Below, in pieces: positions 32,833 to 43,330 of a DNA stretch of 49,355 nt. The translations under genes were made by a program, and so were the position numbers. The stretch is from contig LSSK01001727.1 of assembly GCA_001969505.1 (NCBI GenBank), positions 1 to 49,355 on the forward strand, given 5' to 3'. Origin of the DNA: Zancudomyces culisetae. Taxonomy: Eukaryota > Kickxellomycota > Harpellomycetes > Harpellales > Legeriomycetaceae. The notes under the pieces were generated by a model. That model did no database searches, was not told the origin of the DNA, and saw only the letters and a program-made list of their open reading frames with translations. Numbering within the stretch: the stretch's first letter is position 1; the number at the start of each line of letters is the position of its first letter.

Positions 32833-33525
32833 TTTTGCTTGATTTATCTCGTACTATCTGTGCTTTTTCTTATATTTTAACCCTAATTAGCTACAATCTC
32901 AAGTATTGCCAACATTTTTTTTTCTCCACTTTGCAATGAATCATGAGATTAAATTTTTTTTTTCCCAAGCGTTCCTTGGATTGTCTTTCTTCAAACACAA
33001 CGAATTGAAGTTATCCAGTTTTATTTGCTTACCTAATGGACACATACAAATTTAGCAAGGGGGCCATAGATAACAGGTAAAAAAATCTGGTCATGTTACA
33101 AATCCAGCTCTATCTCCAACCGCAATTCTAGCTCTAAAAGGATGTCAAAAAAACAACCAGTGTTACAATAATTTAGCGTTTTTTTTTCAACTTGATCCAA
33201 AATGAACGAATATGTATGGGCATTTGATTATTACAATGTAGAAGTGTAGATAGGTGCGCTAGCAGATTTATTAAACTATATAAAAGCATCTGCGTTGAAA
33301 CTGGTGCTATAAAAGGCATATCTTTCAACCCACCCAAAAAACAATACCTGATCATTAATTACTTTTTTTAATATCAATCAAACTAGCTTTCATAACTATC
33401 TTCTCATTACGTAAAGCCATGGTCTATTAATAGCTTAAAAGATATTTATTTTTTGATGCAGAATAACATGGGCTCTTCACAAATGAAACGGAATGGGAAG
33501 AGTATAGCTCCACTGCCACTAAGCA
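32833..33525. other. Intergenic, GRX5 promoter side
   Basis: 693 bp between the GRX5 start and the stop of the reductase-like gene on the same strand. It has several T runs and no supported gene. Confidence 0.6.
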
Positions 33526-34654
33526 CTAGTTTTTGGGGGGACAATACGATCTTTCGACAGAAACAAGCAATGCGTAAACGGTTTCAAGTATTGGAACAGC
33601 GACGCCACACTTCTTTGCCGCAACAATTGTGTTTTTTACTATCACCTCGTGCTCCATTGGTCTTTTGTTGATGCAATCCACCATCATCGAGGGATACACT
33701 GGTGCATCTCTGTCTCTTGTGTACTTCAGAACAGACTCTGGAGAATCTTGCCCAGCAACTGGTGGTACTTTTTTTCCTAAAACAGCTTCGCCAACCCTGT
33801 ATAACTCAGCCATGGCATCAAGAAGAAGTTGACGTGTTGGGGGGAAATCAATAAGCTCTTTGCTATCTTTACATCCAGCCACCACTGAAATAGGATTGAA
33901 TGATCCATTCCAGATTATTTTTGACCAGCGGTATTCCTGGACATTATCCTGGACATTTATACCCATGTTACCAGCTGTGAATACATTTTTAATGTCCTCT
34001 AGAATATGTGCGTTATCCTTGTTGTATGCATTAAGGTCATCTCCCTCCTTGACATAAAATCCACATACTATAAAGTTGGTTCCACCGTGTCTAATGATTC
34101 CACTTTGGGTCTGATCGACGTCTATGTACGCAATTCCAGAAATAATTGGATTGTTTGGGAATCTGACTCTTACGGGTTCTTCAATACCAATTCCATTTTG
34201 AACCAACACTATCACGGTTTTGTCGCTGATAATGTATGGAGCGACTACCTCTGCGGGGTCATACAAGTTGGGCAAACACTTTGTACACACGATCACATAG
34301 TCAAAGACATTGTTACCAGCAACTGCTTCCTCCCCATTGGAGTATACAGCATCCGGAATGAATTGTACCGGGTCCATTTTTCCTGAAGTAATGGTGTAAC
34401 CCGTTTCTTTTACTACCTTAAAGTTGGAACGACATACCATTGCAACATGTGCACCACCTTCTTGTAGTCGCCAGCCATACACTGATCCAACAGCGCCACC
34501 ACCGACTATTTTTATTTACGGTATGATAAAATAGCTTGTTATGATAATCGGCACTGTGTACACAAAATAAAGAATAATTATAACTCTCAACTCGACTTCA
34601 GGATTGATTATGCTTACCGATCAGAATCTTGCGTTTGGAGGTTTCAGCCGTCAT
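33526..34654 (-). CDS. Ketopantoate reductase (PanE/ApbA) family protein, 338 aa, two exons
   Basis: The family reduces 2-dehydropantoate to pantoate with NADPH in pantothenate/CoA synthesis, but many fungal members have unproven substrates. Exons are 34654-34618 and 34505-33526 with a 112-nt intron inside the Rossmann motif. The joined N-terminus reads KRKILIVGGGAVGSVYGWRL with Gly14, Gly16 and Gly19. It is followed by DYVIVCTKCLPN (the catalytic Lys region is usually VKxxQ or TKxxx) and VLVQNGIG. The C-terminal domain has KIIWNGSFNPISVV, matching the K(x)3NxxxN pattern with its catalytic Lys, and PSMMVDCINKRPMEHEVI. No targeting signal is evident. I leave the symbol blank because paralogues exist in fungi. 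Confidence 0.88.
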
Positions 34655-37618
34655 GTTTTCTATCTCACAATAATGGTAAATGATAAATAAGAGTTATTTT
34701 GTTTGTGCGAAAAGGAAAGAGAATAAAACGTTGGTATAAATGGTTATTTTGACAAAACTACTCACTTTGAAACATCTCATAATTATTGCTTTTGATTCGA
34801 GCAACTTGAGCCCGACAAAACCCATTTTTTTGAAAGAATTTGGTGTTTTTTCGGTTTTACCAGCTATTTTCTTCGATTCCTACTCGAAGTGGCAACGTGT
34901 TCCCCTACATGATTCGCTTGGTATTGACGAAGTTAGCGAATAAAAATAGGTTAAAGAGCAAGCATGAAATAGCGTGCGGATTTCTTATCTAAAATGGCTG
35001 ACAGTTACCGTTTAATTACTCATTTTCGAGAAATAAGGGGGTGTGAAATGCTTAGTAATTTTCTGAAACATATTCATATTCTTCATGATTCTAGGATTTT
35101 GACGGATAAAGTGCAGAGTTTGCATTTTATTTTTTTCAGTTTTGTTCACGTTTTGATCGTAGACTGTGTTCTTGTTATATGTTTAGGAGTACTATTATTG
35201 CTCTAGGAAGATTTAGCGGAATTAATTCTAGAAACACCCTCAAAACAACAAAAATGTTTATACCTCAGTACCTTTTGTCGGAGGGTTTTTGTGACAGAAA
35301 CGCTGAAGCATAGCTGCAAATATATTGTACATAAGGGTGCTTCCAGTAATCATAAACGAGCAAGGGTATAGGATATCTCTTGCATGAATACAATTCATTT
35401 GTGAAATGCGCGTTGTCTGCTAAGCGCTTACTTATAAAGTATTACTTATGCTTGTATCCAGTACTTTTTATCCATCCTAAAAATCAATTCATTAAAGACA
35501 ATGAGAGTGTTGAAAGCATTATATTATTACATTACATATTGGATAGTATATGTGCTACGTGACTTTATCTGTGTGAACTAGTGAATTGAAAGCAAGTAAT
35601 GTGTCAGTTTTTAGATCTATGCACCACCACGTGAAAATCTGAAACTGCCCTAAATGGGTATATTGCTGAAGTTATATGAATTCATAAATCTCTAGTAACT
35701 TGAGAACAGAAATTGTCAAAAATAGTAGACAAGACTGGCTACAGCAATACAGAGTTATGAGGACGCTAATTGTGGCTATCCCCATTTAACACGCGACTTC
35801 CGTTTTGAAAAGTATATATTGCTGTAGGTTTTATCAGATGTTTGTAACCATTGGGACATACTCTGGAAAATGAAATACCTTTTCAAACTCACACACCGCA
35901 AGTTATATCGCTTTGTATCGCCTCCCCCATTCTTAATGAAACCACAAAAGGTGGAAATTTTGAGTTTGTTAATAGCACCAAAAGTCTCGATATACTCTGA
36001 TGCGCCTAACACCTCAAAGAATAGGAAATAAAAACAAAGAAACCAACATAGATTGACAGATTTCCATGGTAAACATGCTAACGTTAAAGAAATATATAAT
36101 GTTAAACCTGATACCAATCTCAGCATGTTATAGTTTGAAATATGTACACAACCAGATATACCATATGCTAATACAAATAAAAACAAAAACAAATGTGATT
36201 GTTAAATCACGCCTAGTCTAGGCTGTATATTTTCTCAACAGGAAATTCTTGATTTGAACTCAGGAACTTGTCCATCCCAGTACAACTATCTTGTATTAAT
36301 TTATGACGTCAGCATCAATATTAGCAATGTATTTGGGAATCGCAGATATACATTGTATGCAGTCCACTACCTAATTCTAAAGCGTCGCTAATACTATGGT
36401 TACTTAAAAAATAATTAAACTTTAACAAACAAGCAATGAATGAGCTGACTGATAAAACGCGTTGTTACGAAAAAAAAATACATTTTACTGATTTATCTTT
36501 TTAGATGCGATTTATACATGCCCGCTTGGAGGTTGTGTTGTGGTTGAGAGGTGTTACACAAATTCAACCTATTCTCTTTGGGAGCAGCGTCCCTATTGGT
36601 ATTCATAAGATGTCTGTTCACAAAACGTAGTGATATCTACACTAAGCTCAAGCGAAGAGTATTGTACTGAAAACCATATTTTAGATTTACCATTTAACAA
36701 AAAACAGTACTAGAATACAATATCGACACTCGAGCCCTAGAACACTTTGTTGTAAACTTATTGCAGCTTGATCTGTTGTTTATACGCCATAGATGAATAT
36801 ACACATGTATATGGTATGTTTGCTAGGGAAGACAAAAATAATTTTCTCAACTGAATAAATCCAGCGGGAAAATTCGTTTAGCTACAGTATGCCACTGATT
36901 TTTGTGAGCTATAAGTTCAAATTCTAGAACAATAAGAATAAAATCCGTGCATGTATCAGTATCAACCCGTAAACTGTTGCATTAAGAAAGGAATGGGCCG
37001 AACAACACAAACAATATGAATGCTTTGTTCGTCTGATTAAGTTTTAAATTAGCTAGGGCATCGCATCTTGATTGTTTTAAATGTATATACATAAAAAAAA
37101 GCTAATTCCCGTAAGCTTGGGGGTTTAGTGCTGACGAGTTTTGCGAATTTTCTCTTCTCTAGCAACAATTGTTTGTAAATGTTATTACTGATGCTGCAAA
37201 TGAAGTAAAATTTGTTGTAGGCTTATGTAATCCAAAAAAATTATGCAATTTGTGGTTTATTCTAACCATTTTCTCTGGTTGCCTCGTATTTACACGCATT
37301 TAATTTGCCCTAAAAAAACATATTATTACAAGAATATTACCTTATTTTAAATAAGCCATGTTTTATTTTTTATCGTTTTATAAACCACATAAAGGGAAAA
37401 TTGCTTATTGTTGAGCCAAAAAATAGATAAACATCAATAAGGCCTAGCAAGTATAAATAGTAATATTATCTTCGTTGTAGTTAAAGAAGCTACGTCATTG
37501 ACCATTCCTTATTCACATACTTTCTGGAATTCTCGACTCTTTTCAATTGTTATTAAACAATACAAAAAATTAAACAGAAAGCACTAGGCAATAAGCAATA
37601 AGCACACACAGTCTCAAA
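34655..37618. other. 3.0 kb stretch without a recognisable gene
   Basis: It lies between two divergent genes. Frames of 67 and 70 codons at 34740 and 34994 (plus) and of 138 codons at 35776-36192 (minus) were examined and not accepted: no family resemblance, and this number of frames is expected by chance. No tRNA or other RNA gene was recognised. Confidence 0.55.
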
Positions 37619-38541
37619 ATGAGCGTACCGATCAACTCTGGTAGCAAGTATGGTGTTCAAGGGTATCTGAATGCCGATAAAGGTAAGTAGCTCCTAAGAG
37701 ACAGTTCTATTTATTTTACTATACTTATTACTCTCAAATTGCGGTAAACCTTGGTGAAAAATTTAAAATTTAAAATCTAAAGTTTAAAATTCAAATACTT
37801 TTACAATATAGATGGCGACTCTGGAAAGAGAAATATAAATATAAATAACCCAAACAATAAATTCAAACACTCACAGTACTTGGATTCTAATGTCGATTCA
37901 GATGCCGCAGAGCTCAACTCTTTTATTTTGAGCTCTGGGATAGAGCCACCACCAAACTCCTACGCCCAATCATACATAAAATCCAACGTGACGCTCAACA
38001 AGCTTGGACCAAACGAGGTTAATCAGCGTGCCTTTTTTGAAGGTTGGAACGCACCACCAAACACACCGGCTTCTTTTAGTAGGCTTAGAAGTATGGGCGA
38101 TTCTGGTATGAACACCCTACCGGGAAATTCGTTTTTAGAAAGAAGACTGGGCAACTTGAGCCAAATTAAGTCGACTATTGATCAAAGAGTAGGAGAAAAC
38201 GAACACGATGAAGCGTTGGAGACAGCAGAAAAGATTCAGAATATCGGAGACACTTCAAAAGGTGCCAACAAGGCTAGCAATGACCAAGACTCATCAATCA
38301 AGATGTTATACCAGGATTTGGGCACACTACTGAAAGGTGCGAAGGTTACTGAATCATCCGCATCTACTACCAAAAATACTGCACGTGTACAACCAGTCTT
38401 TAAAGGTAAGTATATTTCGCATCCCTAAATAGTGATGGCATGTTTATTTATGCAGATTTCTGTTTATCTCACCTAAATTGTATCATTTGTAAATCAATAG
38501 ACAATAACGCAGATACCGGTGATGTGTTTGATATGGATTAA
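37619..38541 (+). CDS. Unrecognised, probably disordered protein, 232 aa, three exons
   Basis: I do not recognise this family. Exons are 37619-37682, 37812-38405 and 38501-38541; donors are GTAAG, acceptors ATAG, and phases agree, so splicing is well supported. The protein begins MSVPINSGSKYGVQGYLNADKDGDSG, is rich in Asn, Ser, Asp and Pro, and has no membrane segment or Cys motif. Possible conserved-looking pieces are LNSFILSSGIEPPPNSYAQSYI, NEVNQRAFFEGWNAPPNTPASFSRLRSMGDSG and SFLERRLGNLSQIKSTID. The C-terminus is short and acidic (DTGDVFDMD). Intron 1 holds an AT-rich AAAATTT-type repeat near 37756-37797. A nuclear or signalling adaptor is possible but is a guess. Confidence 0.75.
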
Positions 38542-39887
38542 AAACCGATTAGCTTGCTTTTGGTATTAGTAGTATAGTGATTTTTTATATTGCCATTATT
38601 CTGTGTTTTATTATTGCTTTATTAGTATTTGAATTATTTTGGAAACTTTGTTGAAAATCATCAAAAAGAACGTTCATAGTAGTTATACTCTCTATCTATT
38701 TAATGATTCAATGTGCTCATTATGTACGATCTTTCTATAGATCCTGTATGAAGGGTAACTTTGTACAACCAAAGTATCATATGCATACTTTTTTAGTCGT
38801 TGAAGCGTAAGCCAAATATATTATGAACCACAAAATTAAAAATAGTGCGCAAGATTACAATATACCCTACCAAAAAAAAGAACGGGTGAGTGCATCCGGC
38901 AGACTAGGGGAGTAACAAAAACAAAGCTGAGATCTGCCATAATTTTTATAGTGATAGATATGTTCGTATTTATAAGCTATAATAAATATTAGCATATTCC
39001 TGTTCTTGGTAAAACAAACCACCAATCCACTGCTTCGCAGACGAACAAGCACACCATAGTGCAGCAACGGATGTGGCGCGATTTGGGTAACATCGAATGA
39101 ATTGTTGGTAGTTGAGTGTGACCTTTGGCCTTATTGTCATTTTATTGGCGCGTTTATTGTTTTTTATGTTTTTATTACAAAAGAATCTAATTGTTTGATC
39201 ATTTATAAGCGATTTTGCAACAATTTCTTGTTATCCAGTTATTTTTTTACGGGCCAAAAATGCTAAATAAAATTTTTTATACGGGGAGGGGGGGGGAGTG
39301 AAAATAGCCAGCTAGTTAGCAAATGATTGATGGAACATCTCCCGAAAACAAACACTAATATATGGGGGAGGGGGAGGGGGAGAGAGAGGAGATAGTGAGG
39401 TTTAGTTTTATAGCAGATTTTGTTGGAGTATCGTTCCCTTCCAAGGACCAACAGACTATTTCAAATCGAAAAATATGTGCAAAAAGGAGCATGAGCGTGG
39501 CATGGTAACACGCAAAAGCCGGCTGTCTTTGTCATTTTTTAAACTTTGAGTCCAACTTCTATGTTATGGGTCTTCAACAAGCAATATATTGTGTTTAGAA
39601 TCTGGAGCGAAAGTCAAGCGATGTGTGGAAAAAAGAAGGGATGGAGAAAAAGGTGTTGTTATTTTTGCGTATTTTTCCCCATCCTAAACCACAGATTTAG
39701 AGTTATAGTTTTGCATCAATAAGTTTTGGTGATTTATGGGATTTTTTTTCAACAAATTTATTTATATTCAATGTGGACTCCGTCCTTTTTCCAAACATAA
39801 ACCGAAAAAAAGAACAAAAAAAGAGAAACCTTGCTAGTCAAAGCTAACAAGAAAAATACATTATATAACCCCAAACATAACTCAGCG
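38542..39887. other. Intergenic, 1.35 kb upstream of PIS1
   Basis: It contains two very G-rich patches on the plus strand (39283-39298 with G4 and G9 runs, and 39364-39395 with three G5 runs grading into GA units). No gene was recognised. Confidence 0.6.
39364..39395 (+). repeat. G5A-repeat/purine tract
   Basis: Three GGGGGA units followed by GA repeats, about 500 bp upstream of PIS1. A second G-rich tract lies 70 bp before it. Confidence 0.7.
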
Positions 39888-40930
39888 ATGGCAACTTCAA
39901 AGAAAAATATTACAGACAAGAATTACAAGGACATCTTTTTCTACGTCCCCAACCTGATTGGTAAATTTAACATTGATATTTGCTTTTACTTTGAATAAGT
40001 ACATCTCATGTAGAATCTCCGTACAATTGTTAGCCAAAAATACAAACATACATACTCAGCTATATTGATATATTCATAGGATACTTCAGGGTAATACTAA
40101 CCATGGTGGCGGTATACTATATGTACTACGAAAGGCCCTTTCTATCTCTGCTCACCTATGGATTGTCCGAACTTCTCGATGCCGCTGATGGGTATTTTGC
40201 AAGAAAGTTGAACCAATGTAAGGCACACAATTTTTATAAGAAAACTTGGTTATTATTAGAATAAAAGAGAATTCTAGCAGTTTTTAAAGAGCACATTCTT
40301 CAATCACGTTCTAAAAGAGTTTGTTTAAAAATAGGTTCAAAATTCGGGCAGGTTTTGGATATGGTTACAGATAGATGCACAACAACATGTCTCCTTGCGT
40401 ACTTGGCGCAAATATATCCAACATTTATGATGCTGTTTTACTTTTTGATAGCACTAGATATCAGCTCACACTACATGCAAATGTTCTCTTCGCTAACCTG
40501 TGGGAATGCATCGCATAAAGAGATCAATAAAAACGCAAACATCATACTCAGACTCTACTACACTGACCGCAGAATGTTGTTCTGGGTATGTTTCGCGAAC
40601 GAAGCGTGCTTCCTTTGTTTGTACGTGCTGCACTACTTGGAACCTGGATTTTTCTGTAAGTTTATTTTCTTTATTCAACAATATATATGGGCAAAAAATA
40701 TAAGCGTGGTAAACGGAGGTTGTAAAAATCACTCTATTCAAAAGAAAGTAACAAACGTATAATGATCATATTGCTGTAACATGAAATAACAACGATCAAC
40801 TATAGATAACCTTGTGCTGCTCATTGAAATTGTGTCCTTCCCTATAAGTCTATTAAAAAATGCAATCAACATCGTTCAGCTATGTGAGGCGAGCAAGCAG
40901 CTCGCAATAGTCGATGCCAAAAGTGCTTAG
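39888..40930 (+). CDS. PIS1: Phosphatidylinositol synthase (CDP-diacylglycerol--inositol 3-phosphatidyltransferase), 218 aa, four exons
   Basis: Pis1 joins CDP-diacylglycerol and myo-inositol to make phosphatidylinositol in the ER membrane. Exons are 39888-39960, 40080-40217, 40335-40655 and 40806-40930, all in phase. The N-terminus has the family segment FFYVPNLIGYFRV. The CDP-alcohol phosphotransferase motif is complete: D58-x2-D61-G62-x2-A65-R66-x8-G75-x3-D79-x3-D83. Membrane helices follow (CLLAYLAQI..FMMLFYFLIALDI, then the FWVCFANEACFLCLYVL region). The last exon carries the SFPISLLKNAINIVQLCEASKQL segment. The length equals yeast Pis1 (220). The stop lies 12 bp from the stop of the convergent UTP7. 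Confidence 0.95.
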
Positions 40931-40942
40931 ACATTTAAAAGC

Positions 40943-42688
40943 CTAGGATTTTCTTTTCTTTTCTTTGTAAAACCTAGACAGTGCTCCAGAGGTTTCAGCC
41001 GCATCCAATTTATTATTAAGCTTAGCACGTTTTTCCTTTTCCAATTTGTCCAAAAGTTGTAGCTTTCGAATGTCAATAACATTTTTTTGTTTCTTACGTA
41101 GTGCCCTCTTTGCCGCAGAGTTTCTTCCACGTTTTTTAAATTTAAGCTGTTCGTTACGTTTAAGTTGCATCTCTTTGACTAGTTCCTCTCTAGCCTGCTG
41201 CGCGCTCTTTGCTGCTGAAGTAGTCTCCATCCCAGCAATAAAGTTAGGATCAAGATTTATCATATCTGGCTGTAGCTTGTCTAGTAGTGATGCCACCTCG
41301 GCTTCCTTGCGCTGTTTAGATGTCTGGAATGGATTAGCCTCCAGAGTATCATAGTTGGGTTCTCCTGCACCTGGAACAAGAATCGAAGAAAATCCAGTGC
41401 TGTGTCCAAAACCCAAAACGTCTTCATATGGAACGAACCTAAGTGATTCTATGGTGGTTCCTGAATGTAAATGTGATAGATAGGGATCTTTTGCCTTGGA
41501 TTGCAATGCATCCTTCCATATTGTCACGTATCCATTGTGGCTGTAGGCCAGCATACCCAGCTGGCTAATGTCCATACTGGTTGCTGGTGTAAAAGTCCTG
41601 TACGAGTGGAGCTCTTTGTAGTGCATCCGAATATCCCACACCTTCAGCAAATTATCCAATCCAGAAGTTGCCATGTATGTACCACTATGATCAATCGCTA
41701 TTGAGCTAATCGGCGTCTTGTGACAGAGCATCTTGACCAGCGGCTCACTAGTTGATGGCGACCACAACGTTACTGTTCCATTTCCATGCCCTAAATGCTC
41801 TACTGCATTGTACTTTGACGAAACCATGGCCTTACAGGGCCCCAATTTGGTTTTTAATTCCGCTACAATTTGCCCGGTTGAAACATCCTGGTATCTTAAC
41901 ATTCCTTGGTTGCCCACTCCCACCAGTAGAAAATGGTAGGGCAAAAAATCGAGCACATTAGTTTCTACAAACTTTTTCAAGCAATGGATTTCTGCTCCTC
42001 GACTGTCATACAAATACGTGTATTTTTTCTGTGCTACTGCAAACATTGTTTCATTATGTAGATATTTTACATCTCGCACTGTCTCCCTGACATGGAACTC
42101 ACACTGGACCTTTCCACCAAGCCAGTCAATACTGGAAATATGACCTCTATCCCCTCCAAGTAGCAAGTGTCTGCCATTTCGGCTATAATCGATATTGTAT
42201 GGTCCAAATTCATCAAGTTTTAATTCAAATCTTCTCTGTACACTGTTAATATCTACATTCTTGACAATTTCGTCCTGTTTAAATTTATATGTCTTTTCCA
42301 TTTCATTTTCTGGAACCAAATAACCTGCCTCTCCAACATTTAGAATTTCGGCTCTTGCTGCCCTTTCTGCAGCTAAAAGACCTATATCTTGCTCCTTAAA
42401 TGTCTTTTGCCTCTCCCTCTGTGTCTTGAACTTTCTTAGCGAAGCATATTTTACTCTGTTGTATTTTCCCACCTTTGTTTTTAGATTTTTTAAATACTCG
42501 CTTTGTTCGTTTTCCTCTACACTTTCTACACCCAATATCAGTTTTCTTCTTTCTTTGGCCTTTTGGTTCTTTGCTGATATGTCCTTCAGCAGCTCGTTCT
42601 TGATTCTTTTGCTGGTACTCTCTTTGGCCACACCAGATTCCTTTTCTTTTTGCTTTTCGCGCAGTTTTTTTTCCTTTGCCACACCCAT
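40943..42688 (-). CDS. UTP7: Utp7/WDR46 (BING4) SSU-processome protein, 581 aa
   Basis: Utp7 is a WD40 protein of the nucleolar small-subunit processome, needed for 18S rRNA maturation. The single frame starts with a Lys/Glu-rich coiled region (about 1-110), then the family block RRFELKLDEFGPYNIDYSRNGRHLLLGGDRGHISSIDW. WD40 repeats follow (YNAVEHLGHGNGTVTLWSP, SSIAIDHSGTYMATSGLDNLLKVWDIR). The signature C-terminal BING4CT part includes LRFVPYEDVLGFGHSTGFSSILVPGAGEPNYDTLEANPFQTSKQRKE. A basic tail (about 520-581) probably contains nucleolar targeting signals. The ATG is the first in frame. RRPE-like and PAC-like sites lie 150-210 bp upstream. Confidence 0.95.
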   Translation of the reverse strand: MGVAKEKKLREKQKEKESGVAKESTSKRIKNELLKDISAKNQKAKERRKLILGVESVEENEQSEYLKNLKTKVGKYNRVKYASLRKFKTQRERQKTFKEQDIGLLAAERAARAEILNVGEAGYLVPENEMEKTYKFKQDEIVKNVDINSVQRRFELKLDEFGPYNIDYSRNGRHLLLGGDRGHISSIDWLGGKVQCEFHVRETVRDVKYLHNETMFAVAQKKYTYLYDSRGAEIHCLKKFVETNVLDFLPYHFLLVGVGNQGMLRYQDVSTGQIVAELKTKLGPCKAMVSSKYNAVEHLGHGNGTVTLWSPSTSEPLVKMLCHKTPISSIAIDHSGTYMATSGLDNLLKVWDIRMHYKELHSYRTFTPATSMDISQLGMLAYSHNGYVTIWKDALQSKAKDPYLSHLHSGTTIESLRFVPYEDVLGFGHSTGFSSILVPGAGEPNYDTLEANPFQTSKQRKEAEVASLLDKLQPDMINLDPNFIAGMETTSAAKSAQQAREELVKEMQLKRNEQLKFKKRGRNSAAKRALRKKQKNVIDIRKLQLLDKLEKEKRAKLNNKLDAAETSGALSRFYKEKKRKS

Positions 42689-42841
42689 TTTTTATATTAT
42701 ATCTGATGTAGCGTTTATCTTAGGAAAATACGGTTTGATATTAATTTTATAAATGTATCTTTTAAAGATCGTTACTATTACTCTATATATACGTTTGTAT
42801 TTTTTTTTCGCCCAACGCTAGTTATTACATGAGAATCAAAA

Positions 42842-42858
42842 CTGAAAAAATTTTTTTT
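42842..42858 (-). promoter_or_regulatory. RRPE-like element upstream of UTP7
   Basis: CTG followed by A6T8 on the plus strand; A/T symmetry makes the core readable on both strands. It lies 153 bp from the ATG and shares the ACTGA6T6 core with the UTP4 site. Confidence 0.5.
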
Positions 42859-42870
42859 ACTTTCTTCTGC

Positions 42871-42888
42871 AAAAAAAAAAAAAAAAAA
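42871..42888 (+). repeat. A18 homopolymer
   Basis: Eighteen consecutive A between the RRPE-like and PAC-like sites of UTP7, of the poly(dA:dT) type that excludes nucleosomes in yeast promoters. Confidence 0.8.
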
Positions 42889-42896
42889 CTCATCGT
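42887..42896 (-). promoter_or_regulatory. PAC-like element upstream of UTP7
   Basis: The minus strand reads ACGATGAGTT, close to the yeast PAC site GCGATGAGMT of ribosome-biogenesis genes. It lies about 30 bp from the RRPE-like site, an arrangement typical of such promoters in yeast. Confidence 0.45.
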
Positions 42897-43330
42897 AATT
42901 GTCCACCAAATTAGATGAAAGATTTAATGTTGTAGCCAAAACTGATTTAACAGTAAATGGCTCTAAAAATTCTTAGAGCCTTCTTTTACAAGCCTTTTTT
43001 TTGGGGGGTGGGAAACATGTTCCGCTTTACCTATGTCAACTTGAAGCTAAACACAAAAACACACCTTCAAGTTTAGAACCTATCTTGTCTTTGTTTACTT
43101 TTTCAGCAACCCCAGAGATCGTTAAATGTCTTGTTAACGTAAAACAGCGCGGCCTATCCCATCATTTTTTTATGGTACCTTTTCTTCCAGAGCAATTTTT
43201 TTTTGCGATTTTTGCTGAAGTTATTCGTAAAATTCAAAGTATTGCCTATTTACCTTGAAAATCGCCATTTACTTGAGTACTCCAAACAAAAAGCAATAAC
43301 AAATAACGCAAATAACAAAATATAAATAAA

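Noticed and set aside
34740-35206. Two plus-strand frames of 67 and 70 codons divergent from the reductase gene
   Set aside because: Chance length, no motif; the second is mostly Ile/Val/Leu from T-rich DNA.
35776-36192. 138-codon minus-strand frame with hydrophobic segments
   Set aside because: No family resemblance; roughly one frame of this length is expected by chance in a window of this size and base composition.
36240-36270. GATTTGAACTC, a reverse-strand B-box-like string
   Set aside because: The neighbouring bases cannot pair as a T arm and no anticodon arm is visible.
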